From: JANWXD01 sp037446115
GTDB taxonomy: Bacteria > Acidobacteriota > Terriglobia > Bryobacterales > Bryobacteraceae
DNA length: 64,000 bases
Assembly (NCBI GenBank): GCA_037446115.1
Contig: JBBIJF010000006.1
Coordinates: 1-64,000, forward strand
Direction of reading: 5' to 3'
This document shows positions 51,159-59,694 of the stretch, piece after piece. Numbering within the stretch: position 1 is the stretch's first letter; each line of letters starts with the position of its first letter. The translations under genes were made by a program, and so were the position numbers. Under the pieces are notes generated by a model that was not told the DNA's origin, did no database searches, and saw nothing but the letters and a program-made list of their open reading frames with translations.

Positions 51159-53717
51159 ATGCCGTTTGAAGTACAGCCCATCCGGGAGTTTCTGGTCCGG
51201 CCCGCCATCCCGCCGGCGCTGGCGCGGCTGGAGGAGCTCGCTTACAACCTGCTCTACAGCTGGGAGCCGGCGATCCGGGCGTTGTTCCGCCGCCTGGATC
51301 CTGCGCTGTGGCGCGCCTGCAACCGCAACGCGGTTCTGATGCTGGGTCGCGTCTCGCAGGCCGCGCTGGACCGGGCCGCAAGTGACCCTCGCTACCTGCT
51401 GCTGTACCGGCAGGTCTGCGACCGCTTCGACGCCTACATGCAGCAGCCCCCGGCTTCGACGGACAAGCTGATCGCTTACTTTTGCATGGAGTACGGCATC
51501 GTGGAGTGCCTGCCGATCTATTCGGGCGGCCTCGGCATTCTGGCGGGAGACTTCCTGAAGGCGGCCAGCGACTCCGGGGAGCCGGTGGTGGGCGTGGGCC
51601 TGCTCTATCAAAAAGGATATCTCGAGCAGGTGCTCAATCCGGACGGCTGGCAACAGGAGCGGTATCCGATCAACGACTTCTACACCATGCCGGTCCGGCC
51701 CGTGACCGACGACAAAGGGCGGGAGATCCGGGTGTGGGTCACGCTGCCGACCGGCCCGGTGGCGATTCGCGTCTGGCGCGCTCAGGTGGGGCGGGTGAAC
51801 CTGTACCTGCTGGACACCAATGTCGAAGAGAACACGCAGCCCGAGGATCGCGACATCACCGACCAACTCTACGGCGGGGATCATGTTACGCGGATCCGCC
51901 AGGAGATCGTGCTGGGCATCGGAGGCATGCGGGCGCTGAAGGCGCTCGGTCTGGAGCCCACCGTGTTCCACATGAACGAAGGTCACTCGGCGTTTCTGGC
52001 CCTCGAGCGCATCCGCGTGCTGATGCGCGAACACGGGCTGAGCTTCGAGGAAGCCTTCGAAGCCGCGCGGAGCAACAATATCTTCACGACGCACACTTCG
52101 GTCGCTGCGGGAATCGATCTGTTCGAGCCGCGACTCATGCACGAGTACTTTCAGGAATACTGCCGCGAGACCGGGATCAGCTTCGAGCAGTTGATGGCTT
52201 TGGGACGCTGGAATCCGAAGGATGCCGGCGAACCGTTCTCGATGGCCGTGCTGGCGATCCGCGCCTCCTCCTACCGCAACGCCGTGAGCCGCCTGCACCG
52301 GCAGGTCTCCCAGCAAATGTGGGCCGGACTGTGGCCTCAGCTGCCCGTCTGGGAGGTGCCCTTCACGTCGGTGACCAACGGCGTGCATCTGCGCACGTGG
52401 CTGAACACGGACCTGGCCAATCTGTACGACCAGTACCTGCAACCGGACTGGCGGGACCAATACGACGACCCGAAGACCTGGGAGATGGTAAGCGAAATCC
52501 CGGACCATGAGCTGCTCGAAGTGCACCGGCGGCGCAAGCGGCGCCTGATCGAGTTCATCCGGGAGCGGCAGGTGGCCTGCGCCATGGCGCGCAAGGCGCC
52601 GGCCAGCGAGATTCAGCGAGCCTCCGAAGTACTCGATCCGGAAGCGTTCACCATCGGGTTTGCGCGACGCTTCGCCAGCTACAAGCGCGCGACGCTGCTG
52701 TTCCGGGACGTGGCACGCCTGAAGCGGATCCTTTCCAACCCGGAAATGCCCGTGCAGATCATCATTGCCGGCAAGGCGCATCCCAAGGATCATCCCGGAA
52801 AGATGATGATCCGCGAGATCGTGCAGCTTTCCCGCGACCCCGAACTGGCCAAGCGGCTCGTGTTCGTCGAGGACTATGGGATCCAGGTGGCGCGGGAGCT
52901 CGTACAAGGGGTGGATTTGTGGCTCAATAATCCGCGGCGCGGCGAGGAGGCCTGCGGCACCAGCGGCATGAAGGCGGGCGTCAACGGCGTGTTGAACCTG
53001 AGCATCCTGGACGGCTGGTTCGATGAAGCCTACGAGGAATCCGGAGGCTGGGCGATCGGTGACCGGGAGCCGTACTCGGAGGACCAGGACGAGATCCATG
53101 CCCGGGCCATCTACTCGCTGCTCGAAAACGAGATCGTGCCGATGTACTACGAGCGCGGCAAGGACGGTGTGCCCGTGGAGTGGATGAAGCGCGTCAAGCA
53201 GTCGCTCAAGTACATCAGCCGTCAGTTCAACTGTCGCCGTACAGTGGGCGAGTATATGAGCCAGCTGTACGAGCCGGCGCATGCGGCCTACTGCCAGGTG
53301 CGGCGGGACCACTTCCAGGCTGTGCGGCGCCGGGCGCGGTGGAACGCGGAGCTGCTGCGGGTGTGGGAGAAGATCCGCATCGTGGATCCAGGCCCGGCGC
53401 CGGAAGGACCGGTCACCAGCGGGATGCCGATCCAAATGCGCGTGGCCGTAGATCTGGCCGGCTTACGGCCGGAAGACGTGCGTGTGGAGGCGGTGATGGG
53501 CCGCATCGGGCCGAACGGAAGCATCGAAGACGCCGAGGTCGTCCTGCTGCCGGTGGTGGAAGAGCGGGACTCGGTGTTCATCTTCGCGCGAGACGTGCAG
53601 CCGCAGCAGACGGGGCGACTGGGCTATACGCTGCGCGTGGCGCCGAACCATCACGACGACCCGCTGACCAGACCTTGCAATCCCCTGCTCAAGTGGGCTG
53701 GCCACCCCGGATCCTGA
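51159..53717 (+). CDS. glgP: alpha-glucan phosphorylase, GT35, with N-terminal DUF3417
   Basis: ATG 51159 (852 aa) is preferred over the in-frame TTG 3 bp upstream. The N-terminal about 110 residues (ALARLEELAYNLLYSWEPAI) are the DUF3417 region of the short, TIGR02094-type phosphorylases. The catalytic body carries IAYFCMEYGIVECLPIYSGG, HMNEGHSAFLALERI, FARRFASYKRATLLFRD and the PLP lysine K605 in EEACGTSGMKAGVNGVLNL. A C-terminal extension of about 100 residues is beta-rich. The enzyme releases glucose-1-phosphate from glycogen or maltodextrin. No other glg gene is adjacent in the window. Confidence 0.93.
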   Translation: MPFEVQPIREFLVRPAIPPALARLEELAYNLLYSWEPAIRALFRRLDPALWRACNRNAVLMLGRVSQAALDRAASDPRYLLLYRQVCDRFDAYMQQPPASTDKLIAYFCMEYGIVECLPIYSGGLGILAGDFLKAASDSGEPVVGVGLLYQKGYLEQVLNPDGWQQERYPINDFYTMPVRPVTDDKGREIRVWVTLPTGPVAIRVWRAQVGRVNLYLLDTNVEENTQPEDRDITDQLYGGDHVTRIRQEIVLGIGGMRALKALGLEPTVFHMNEGHSAFLALERIRVLMREHGLSFEEAFEAARSNNIFTTHTSVAAGIDLFEPRLMHEYFQEYCRETGISFEQLMALGRWNPKDAGEPFSMAVLAIRASSYRNAVSRLHRQVSQQMWAGLWPQLPVWEVPFTSVTNGVHLRTWLNTDLANLYDQYLQPDWRDQYDDPKTWEMVSEIPDHELLEVHRRRKRRLIEFIRERQVACAMARKAPASEIQRASEVLDPEAFTIGFARRFASYKRATLLFRDVARLKRILSNPEMPVQIIIAGKAHPKDHPGKMMIREIVQLSRDPELAKRLVFVEDYGIQVARELVQGVDLWLNNPRRGEEACGTSGMKAGVNGVLNLSILDGWFDEAYEESGGWAIGDREPYSEDQDEIHARAIYSLLENEIVPMYYERGKDGVPVEWMKRVKQSLKYISRQFNCRRTVGEYMSQLYEPAHAAYCQVRRDHFQAVRRRARWNAELLRVWEKIRIVDPGPAPEGPVTSGMPIQMRVAVDLAGLRPEDVRVEAVMGRIGPNGSIEDAEVVLLPVVEERDSVFIFARDVQPQQTGRLGYTLRVAPNHHDDPLTRPCNPLLKWAGHPGS

Positions 53718-53755
53718 GCGGCCGTTCGTTTCCGGTGGACTTGGCGCCCGGGTTA

Positions 53756-53764
53756 TGGTACAAA
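53756..53764 (+). promoter_or_regulatory. extended -10 element before the structured RNA candidate
   Basis: TGGTACAAA is a TGn-type extended -10, with GTGGAC about 18 bp upstream as a weak -35. The predicted transcription start, near 53771, coincides with the first base of the long-range stem described for the RNA candidate. Confidence 0.4.
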
Positions 53765-53770
53765 AGAGTG

Positions 53771-53945
53771 TGGAGGTTGTGGCGGGATACTTTCCGAAGA
53801 ACCGAAGCCTCACCTGTACCACATCTTCCACTACCGCCTCCGAGTAAGCCAGGCGGGGTCTAAGCATCCGAGCACAGGGCGCCGATCATCCTCGTACGAG
53901 CGCCGGGCTGGATAACCCTCGCACGAGAAGCCGCCCGAACCTCGG
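53771..53945 (+). ncRNA. structured RNA candidate, about 175 nt (6S-like layout)
   Basis: The 254-bp gap after glgP can fold. GAGGTT (53773-53778) pairs with AACCTC (53938-53943), and GGCGG (53781-53785) pairs with CCGCC (53931-53935), leaving a 2x2 internal loop. This closes an element of 171 nt. Inside are CCGCCT/AGGCGG (about 53834-53855), GGCGC/GCGCC (about 53878-53904) and the palindromic pair CTCGTACGAG / CTCGCACGAG. An alternative stem, 53772-53782 with 53819-53829, competes with the closing stem. A promoter-like element just upstream would start the transcript at the stem. Length and closed-stem layout resemble 6S RNA, but no conserved 6S sequence is certain. It could also be a leader of the zinc-ribbon gene. 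Confidence 0.35.
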
Positions 53946-53971
53946 GGAATGTCCAAGGAGCTCCGTAACCT

Positions 53972-54436
53972 ATGGACGGAGATCGCAAATACCGCCAGCG
54001 CGGCTACATGGATTCCGACTGGGAAAGCCGCAAACGTGAAGAACGCCCGCGCCAGCCGGGGCCTCGCCCGCCCATTGACGTGACCGGGCCCCGCCTGCCG
54101 CGGATGGTGGAGGCCGTGGTCGCCTCGCGCTGTTACAATTGTGCGACGCCGCTGCCCACCGGGACCGACTTTTCCGGCAGTTGTCCCAAGTGCGGCGTAG
54201 CGCTGCACTGTTGCAAGCAGTGCGCCCACTTCAACCCTTCGTCCCGCTTCCAATGTGAAAAGCCCATCCCGGTGCGCATCGCATCCAAGGATGCGGCCAA
54301 CCAGTGCGAGTTCTTCGAGCCGAGAGTGACGGTGGCGCGCGATACAACCCCGGCGGGCTCCTCGATCCTGACCGGCTCGGCTCCGAAGCGCCCGGAGGAC
54401 GCCCGGGCGGCCTTCGATAATCTCTTCAAGAAGTGA
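53972..54436 (+). CDS. small zinc-ribbon protein, 154 aa
   Basis: A cytoplasmic protein with a charged, disordered N-terminus (KYRQRGYMDSDWESRKREER). A central Cys-rich part contains RCYNCATPLP, GSCPKCGVALHCCKQCAHF, FQCEKPIPVR and NQCEFFEP, that is, two CxxC pairs and several further Cys that could bind one or two zinc ions. The tail ends in PEDARAAFDNLFKK. I do not recognise a named family. The ATG at 53972 has AAGGAG about 12 bp upstream. The stop overlaps the dehydrogenase start as GTGA, so the two are coupled. Confidence 0.75.
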   Translation: MDGDRKYRQRGYMDSDWESRKREERPRQPGPRPPIDVTGPRLPRMVEAVVASRCYNCATPLPTGTDFSGSCPKCGVALHCCKQCAHFNPSSRFQCEKPIPVRIASKDAANQCEFFEPRVTVARDTTPAGSSILTGSAPKRPEDARAAFDNLFKK

Positions 54437-55482
54437 GCCCGGCGGCCCGGATGCGCGTCGCCGAACTCTACGAGCCCCGCCGCTTTCGTGTCACCGAAGC
54501 CGCCCTATCGGACCCCGGCCCCGGTGAGATCCAGGCAAGAGTCCGGGCTGTGGGGATCTGCGGTTCCGACCGCCACTACTTTCTCGAAGGCGGCATCGGC
54601 GACACGCCGTGCGTCTATCCCATGGTGCTCGGCCATGAGCCGGTCGGGGAGGTGATCAAAACCGGACCGGGCGTCAGTGGATGGGCTCCGGGCGACCGTG
54701 TCGCTCTGGAGCCGGCCATCTACTGCTACCACTGCGAGTTCTGCCTGACGGGCCATCACAACGTCTGCGCCAGCATACGGTTCCTGAGTACGCCGGGCGA
54801 GCCGGGTTTTTTCCGCGAGCGCGTCAACCTGCCCGCGGCCAATCTCCTGCCGCTGCCGCCAAAGCTGAGCTGGCAAGAAGCCACACTGTTTGAACCGCTG
54901 GCCATCATCCTGCACTCGATGCAGTTCGTGGCGCTGCGCCCGGGGGAGACGGTTGCGGTGTTCGGCGCGGGTCCGATCGGGCTGCTGACGATCGCGGTAC
55001 TCCGCATGGCGGGCGCAAGCCGGATTTTTGCCGTCGAACCGATTCCGGGGCGTCGCGACCTGGCTTTGCGAGGTGGTGCAGATGCGGTCTTGGATCCGCT
55101 GGCGACAGACCCGGTAAAGGAAATCCTGCAGGAAACGGGCGGCCGCGGCGTGGACGCCGCCGTGGATTGCGCCACGCAGGCCGGATCCATCAACCAGGCC
55201 ATTCACGTAGCGCGCCGCGCGGGACGTGTCGTGATCACGGGCATCCCCTCGGAGGTCACGGTGCCGATCCACCTGCACGCCGCCCGCCGCAAGGAGCTGA
55301 CGCTTTACAACGTGCACCGTTCCAACCACGACTCGGCCACGGCTTTGCGCCTGCTGGCGGAGCAGCCGGGACGCTTTGCACCCATCGTGACGCACTCCCG
55401 GCCCGTGGAGGAGATCCAGGGGGCTTTCGAGATGCTGGAGCGCTACGAAGGCGGCCCCGGAAAAGTCGTCATCGAGCTGTAG
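54433..55482 (+). CDS. zinc-dependent medium-chain dehydrogenase, sorbitol/threonine dehydrogenase-like
   Basis: A 349-residue MDR enzyme. The frame starts with GTG at 54433 coupled to the previous stop, and ATG 54451 is an alternative. The catalytic zinc site includes the Cys of GICGSDRHYFLEGG and GHEPVGE. The structural zinc lobe is CYHCEFCLTGHHNVC. The NAD fold has VAVFGAGPIGLLTIAVLRMAG and AVEPIPGRRDLA, with Glu after the second strand implying NAD preference. The family oxidises polyols such as sorbitol, xylitol or galactitol. Substrate is unproven. Its 3' end overlaps the convergent SIS gene by 14 bp. Confidence 0.9.
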   Translation: MSPAARMRVAELYEPRRFRVTEAALSDPGPGEIQARVRAVGICGSDRHYFLEGGIGDTPCVYPMVLGHEPVGEVIKTGPGVSGWAPGDRVALEPAIYCYHCEFCLTGHHNVCASIRFLSTPGEPGFFRERVNLPAANLLPLPPKLSWQEATLFEPLAIILHSMQFVALRPGETVAVFGAGPIGLLTIAVLRMAGASRIFAVEPIPGRRDLALRGGADAVLDPLATDPVKEILQETGGRGVDAAVDCATQAGSINQAIHVARRAGRVVITGIPSEVTVPIHLHAARRKELTLYNVHRSNHDSATALRLLAEQPGRFAPIVTHSRPVEEIQGAFEMLERYEGGPGKVVIEL

Positions 55483-56044
55483 CCGCGCACTCCGGCCGGT
55501 CCATGAAGTGGTACGCGATCATATGGCAGATGATCAAGTGTGCGTCCTCGATGCGGCCCATGTGAGGCTCCGGCACATGAATGTGCAGCTGGGCCAGCGG
55601 ACCGAGCCGGCCTCCGTCCCGGCCTGTCAGGGCTATGGTTCGGCAGCCGGCGGCGTTAGCGTACTCGATGGCGCGCACGACGTTGAGGGAATTGCCGGAG
55701 CCGCTCAGGCACATGACCAGGTCGCCCGGCTGCGCGAAGTTCTTGAGCTGCTCGGCAAAGACCGCCTCGTAACCTACATCGTTGGCGTAGGCCGTAATGG
55801 TGGAAAGCGAGTCGGTAAGCGCGAGGATTCGGAACCGCACCGGGCGGCCGTAGCTTGCGCCCTTGACCATGTCGGTGACGAAATGGGAGGCGGTCGCTGC
55901 GCTGCCGCCGTTGCCGCAAACGAAAATTTGCCGGCTGGCGGTGAGAGCCTCCTCGAACCACTGGATCGCCTGCCGGACTTTATCGAGCGGAACGGCTTCG
56001 AGGGTCTTCAGCAAGGCTTCCTTATACTGTTGCGGGAAGTTCAT
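55469..56044 (-). CDS. SIS-domain sugar-phosphate isomerase, GmhA/DiaA-like
   Basis: A 191-residue single SIS domain protein. It shows QIFVCGNGGSAATASHFVTD (about 38-57), LTDSLSTITAYANDVGYEAVF and VMCLSGSGNSLNVVRAIEYA, the phosphosugar-binding Ser/Thr loops of the GmhA family. GmhA turns sedoheptulose-7-phosphate into D-glycero-D-manno-heptose-7-phosphate. DiaA is a close non-enzymatic relative. The catalytic Glu and His of GmhA may correspond to E in YEAVFAEQ and H in DAHLIICHMI, but I cannot confirm this. It is the last gene of the five-gene operon, joined to the ROK gene by ATGA. Confidence 0.85.
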   Translation of the reverse strand: MNFPQQYKEALLKTLEAVPLDKVRQAIQWFEEALTASRQIFVCGNGGSAATASHFVTDMVKGASYGRPVRFRILALTDSLSTITAYANDVGYEAVFAEQLKNFAQPGDLVMCLSGSGNSLNVVRAIEYANAAGCRTIALTGRDGGRLGPLAQLHIHVPEPHMGRIEDAHLIICHMIAYHFMDRPECAATAR

Positions 56045-56898
56045 TGGACCAAAATCTCCCTGGCCAGAGCGAGCGCGCCGTACAGGACACTGTCGTCGCC
56101 CAGCGCCGCCGGTACGACGTCAATGCGGGCCCGCGACCAGTCGGTGATCTGACGCCGCAACTCCTGGCGCAGCGGAACGAACAGGGCGTCGCCCGCTTTG
56201 CTGATTCCCCCGCCGATGACGATGCGCGCGGGATTGAGCAGCATGATACAGGCCTTCAGGCCGAGCGCCAGGTCCACGACGTACCGGCGGACGAAATCCG
56301 GGTCGGCGAGCAGCTCACTGGCGGGGCGCCCGAAATCCTGCTCCAGCCACAGGCCGCCGCAGCAGCGTTCCAGACACCCGTAAGCGCCGCACAGGCATTG
56401 CCGCCCGTCGGGCCGGACCGTGAGGTGGCCGATCTCTCCGGCCCAAGAGTCCGCGCCGCGGTAGATTCTGCCGCCGACGACGATGCCGCCGCCGATTCCG
56501 GTGGACAGGGTCATGTAGAAGAGCGGATCGTGGCCGGCGCCGGCGCCAAACACCGCCTCACCGAGAGCGCCCACATTGGCATCGTTATCCATGAGGGCCG
56601 GAATGCGCAACTCGCGTTCGAGCCAGTTGGGCAGCGGAAAATCCAGCCAGCCGCCCACATGGGTGGAGAGCGCCACACGTTGCCGGGCGAACTCCACAGG
56701 GCCACCGAAGCCGATGCCGCAGCGCTCCAGGCGGAACTCCTTCTCCCAGTCGCGGGCGATCGAGAGGATCTGCGCCAGCATCCAGTCCCGGCCTCCCGCC
56801 CGGTCCGTGGCCCGGGTTTCGCGGATGGCCATACGGTCGCCCTCGAAGACGGCCATTGAGAATTTGGTGCCCCCGATATCAATAGTCAGCGTGGTCAC
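56041..56898 (-). CDS. ROK family sugar kinase
   Basis: The start is the GTG at 56898, which overlaps the PfkB stop as GTGA and gives the expected N-terminal phosphate loop TLTIDIGGTKFSMAVFEG. The upstream frame extension is not plausible coding sequence. The 285-residue protein has the ROK signature LSTGIGGGIVVGGRIYRGAD. The zinc motif is GHLTVRPDGRQCLCGAYGCLE (H, then CxCGxxGCxE). The catalytic Asp is in LMDNDANVGALGEAVFG. It probably phosphorylates a hexose or N-acetylhexosamine. Being placed between a PfkB kinase and an isomerase, it may act on a sugar made or freed in the same pathway. Confidence 0.88.
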   Translation of the reverse strand: MTTLTIDIGGTKFSMAVFEGDRMAIRETRATDRAGGRDWMLAQILSIARDWEKEFRLERCGIGFGGPVEFARQRVALSTHVGGWLDFPLPNWLERELRIPALMDNDANVGALGEAVFGAGAGHDPLFYMTLSTGIGGGIVVGGRIYRGADSWAGEIGHLTVRPDGRQCLCGAYGCLERCCGGLWLEQDFGRPASELLADPDFVRRYVVDLALGLKACIMLLNPARIVIGGGISKAGDALFVPLRQELRRQITDWSRARIDVVPAALGDDSVLYGALALAREILVQ

Positions 56899-57884
56899 CG
56901 CAGCAGCGCCTCCTCGGCCTCCAGGACCTCGGAGGGCGAGGCCGTGCCCGTACCTTTCTTCATGATCGTGACGGAAGCCACGAGGTTGCCGAAACGGGCC
57001 GCCTCGACCGGCGACGCTCCGGCTGCCAGCGCGAGAGCCGCTCCGGCGGAAAAGCTGTCGCCGGCGCCGCAGATATCCACGGGCTGCTCGACGGGCCGGG
57101 TCTCGGCCCACGTCTCAGCCTCCGCCGTGACTACCAGCGCACCCCGCGGACCGTACGTCACGATCAGAAAGGGAGCCTCCACCTGGCGGCAAAGCCGGCG
57201 GTAGTCCACTTCCCCAAACAGCTGCAGGCAGGCGGCCTCGGCCTCCTGCCGGTTCGGCTTGACGATGACGCGCCGGAACAGCGCCACGCGCAGCCGCGAG
57301 TCCGCGAAGAACACCTTGCGGGGATAACGTTGCGCCAGCCGCGCCAGCTGTTCCCGCACTCTCGGGGTGATGACACCGCCTTGCTCGGTTTCCGCCTGGT
57401 CCGAAATCAGAACCACGTCGAAAGCCTCAATCACCCGCTGCAAGGCACGCAACACGCGCAGCTCGGCCGCCGCGTCCGGAGGACGGACGTTGATGAAGTC
57501 CACGCGCGGACGGTCCTCGACACCGGTGCGGCAATTAATAAGTTTTGAATAAGTAAAGGTTTGCAGATTGGCTTGTTTGATAAGTAAGTTTGTCTCAATG
57601 CCGCGTTCCTTTAAGGCGCGGCGCAGCTCAAACGCGAACCCGTCGTCCCCTGTAATTCCGAGCACGGCCACGCGCCCCGCCCCCAGGGCCGCCAGATTGT
57701 TCGCCACCGTCCCGCCCGCGCCGGGGGTCACCTCCGTGGCCACGACCCCGATCCGCGGGATCCCCGTTTCCCTTGACGGTTCTTCCACCGCAGGATCGTA
57801 GGTGCACCACCGGTCCAGGCAGATATCGCCGACCACCAGCGCCGACAGTTTACGAAAACTGCGTAGAATTTCCGCAGCCGTCAT
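56895..57884 (-). CDS. PfkB family carbohydrate kinase, HldE/RfaE1-like
   Basis: ATG 57884 (329 aa) overlaps the previous stop as ATGA and is the clear start. The protein resembles the kinase half of HldE (D-glycero-D-manno-heptose-7-phosphate kinase). It shows VVGDICLDRWCTYDPAVEEP, PGAGGTVANNLAALGAGRVA, DDGFAFELRRALKERGIET, NRQEAE (the NxxE metal motif) and the anion-hole/catalytic segment DICGAGDSFSAGAALALAAG. The nucleotidyltransferase half of HldE is absent. It lies third in the operon HAD / unknown / PfkB / ROK / SIS. Confidence 0.87.
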   Translation of the reverse strand: MTAAEILRSFRKLSALVVGDICLDRWCTYDPAVEEPSRETGIPRIGVVATEVTPGAGGTVANNLAALGAGRVAVLGITGDDGFAFELRRALKERGIETNLLIKQANLQTFTYSKLINCRTGVEDRPRVDFINVRPPDAAAELRVLRALQRVIEAFDVVLISDQAETEQGGVITPRVREQLARLAQRYPRKVFFADSRLRVALFRRVIVKPNRQEAEAACLQLFGEVDYRRLCRQVEAPFLIVTYGPRGALVVTAEAETWAETRPVEQPVDICGAGDSFSAGAALALAAGASPVEAARFGNLVASVTIMKKGTGTASPSEVLEAEEALLR

Positions 57885-58849
57885 TTCCCTTCCAGCAAGG
57901 CGCGGCGGAGCGCCGGCAGCGTCGCCCGGTGCTCGCCGCAAAAGTAGAAGCTCTCGCCGCCGTCCGCCACGGTGCGGACCAGGATCGTTTTGTGGGGCCG
58001 GAAATAGTAACCCGGATCGGTCTTGGGCAGTTCCTGGCGGAAGTCCCCGCGGATCGGCACGATGTCGAACACGGCCGTGGCGAAATGACGGATTTGGCGG
58101 CCCTCCTGATGCGCCACGTTGCGCGCCATTGCCAGCGCCTTCAGATACACCTCGGGCGCCATGACCGCGGAACCGAAACTGAGGAGCACGCCTCCTTCCA
58201 GCCGTTCTACGGAGCGGGCAAAGATGAGAAAGTCGTGGTAGCTCGCCTGGCCGAAAGCCGCGCCGTCACAGTTGGGATGCTCGTGGAGGATGTCATGGCC
58301 GATGCCGACATGCACTGTAGCCGGGACTCCCAGGCGCCAGGCGGCAGCCAGCAGGCTCAAATCGCGGTAGGGGAAGTCGCTCTCCGCGATGCGCCGGCCG
58401 CAGTATTCTCCCAGGCCGAGATTCAGGCGCGCCGCTTCGCGGACCCAGTCATTGAGCTGTCCCGTCTCCACCCACAGGCCGAACTCTCCGGTGCGAATGT
58501 AGCGAGCCACGCTCTCGGTGGTGGCGCCGATCCGCGCCAATTCGTAGTCATGGACCATAACCGCGCCGTTCATGGCCAGGTGGTCAACCCAGCCGCGCTC
58601 GAGGAGATCGATCAGGTGGCGGCTGACTCCCGCACGGAGCAGGTGCGCCCCCATCATCAAGATCCGTGCCGCACCGCGCTCGCGGGCTGCACGGAGGCGG
58701 CGTGCCAGTTCGGGCAATTGCGGATGCTCCCAGCGAGGGGGTTCGTCATCGAGCCGCATCCAGTGGGTGACGTCGAGGTCGTGGATGCGTTCGGCAAGGG
58801 GTTTGATCCGCAACCGCGACCGGTCAAAGCTTTCGTAGCGGGAGCTCAT
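57881..58849 (-). CDS. unidentified protein, possibly deoxyhypusine-synthase-like fold
   Basis: ATG 58849 (322 aa) overlaps the HAD stop as ATGA. The sequence is cytosolic, well conserved in character and not one I can name with certainty. GARILMMGAHLLRAGVSRHL, IDLLERGWVDHLAMNGAVMV and HDYELARIGATTE recall the order of segments in deoxyhypusine synthase (an S-G-x-R helix, then V-D, then a Gly-rich turn and E/D-D). VPATVHVGIGHDILHEHPNC and GGVLLSFGSAVMAPEVYLKA follow, and the end has TDPGYYFRPHKTILVR. Deoxyhypusine itself is not expected, since no eIF5A is involved in bacteria. The context suggests sugar-phosphate chemistry. The fold suggestion is weak. Confidence 0.5.
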   Translation of the reverse strand: MSSRYESFDRSRLRIKPLAERIHDLDVTHWMRLDDEPPRWEHPQLPELARRLRAARERGAARILMMGAHLLRAGVSRHLIDLLERGWVDHLAMNGAVMVHDYELARIGATTESVARYIRTGEFGLWVETGQLNDWVREAARLNLGLGEYCGRRIAESDFPYRDLSLLAAAWRLGVPATVHVGIGHDILHEHPNCDGAAFGQASYHDFLIFARSVERLEGGVLLSFGSAVMAPEVYLKALAMARNVAHQEGRQIRHFATAVFDIVPIRGDFRQELPKTDPGYYFRPHKTILVRTVADGGESFYFCGEHRATLPALRRALLEGK

Positions 58850-59652
58850 TGCGGAAACAGCACAGCCAGCAACTGCGGGCCGCAGAGAAAATTGGGGATG
58901 ATATAGTCGGCCCCGACGCCCGCCAGGCGATTTCGCTTCCATGGATTGACCTGGCGACACTCGGGCTCGTCGGTAGCCACTCCCACCGCCACGCCGCCGA
59001 CCTCCTTGATGTTTTCGATCTCCACGTAGCCGTCGCCGAAGCCGAGAAACTCCTCACCGGTGCACCGGGCCGACGCGATCACCCGCTGGATGAGGATTTT
59101 CTTGGAAAAGCTCTTGTAATCGTCCAGCGCTCCGTAGACGCCGCCGTCGAAGTAACGGTCAATGTCGAGCAGGCGCGCCTCCTCGCGCATGTACTCCTGG
59201 TCGGTGCCGCTTGCCAGGTACATGGTCAGCCCCCGCTCGCGCAGCGCTTCCAGGAAGGCTCGGGCGCCGGGCACGAGATATTTTTCCGGGGGAACGCGGC
59301 CCGCGCGGAGCTCTTCGATCCGGTGGCGGATCTTGTCATGAAGCCGGGCCAGGTAAGCGTGTTTGTACTCGAGCGGATCCAGCGGCTTGCCGCCCCGCAG
59401 TTCCACCTGGCGCGCCAGCTCGATCATCTGATAGATGGTCTGCTTGCCGGTCAGGCGGGCGACGAAGTCCTCGACCACCGCGCGCAACTCTTCTTCGCTT
59501 TCGCCGGTCTTCAGATCCGCCAGGATTTCGACCATCATGGGGACCATCACGTCCACCCACCCGGAGCGGATCAGAGACAGCGTGCCGTCGAAGTCAAACA
59601 AAACAAACCGGGCGCGCGCGGCGTTCGCGCCCGGCCGAAGCTGTTCAATCAT
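58846..59652 (-). CDS. HAD-family hydrolase
   Basis: A 268-residue phosphatase-like protein. Motif I is VLFDFDGTLSLIRSG (catalytic Asp at about 20). Motif II is TMYLASGTDQEYMREEA. Motif III Lys is in YKSFSKKILIQRVI, and motif IV is FLGFGDGYVEIENIKEVGG. A helical cap lies between motifs I and II. The ATG at 59652 starts the five-gene operon, 42 bp after the Gfo/Idh/MocA stop. It probably removes phosphate from a sugar phosphate made by the operon. In heptose synthesis GmhB plays this role, although the sequence is not GmhB-like. Confidence 0.85.
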   Translation of the reverse strand: MIEQLRPGANAARARFVLFDFDGTLSLIRSGWVDVMVPMMVEILADLKTGESEEELRAVVEDFVARLTGKQTIYQMIELARQVELRGGKPLDPLEYKHAYLARLHDKIRHRIEELRAGRVPPEKYLVPGARAFLEALRERGLTMYLASGTDQEYMREEARLLDIDRYFDGGVYGALDDYKSFSKKILIQRVIASARCTGEEFLGFGDGYVEIENIKEVGGVAVGVATDEPECRQVNPWKRNRLAGVGADYIIPNFLCGPQLLAVLFPQ

Positions 59653-59694
59653 TCAGTACATTATTGTGGCATTTCGAGGCCCTACGAGCGGACT

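Noticed and set aside
51129..53435. A 768-codon open frame on the minus strand
   Set aside because: It is antisense to glgP, which has all phosphorylase motifs.
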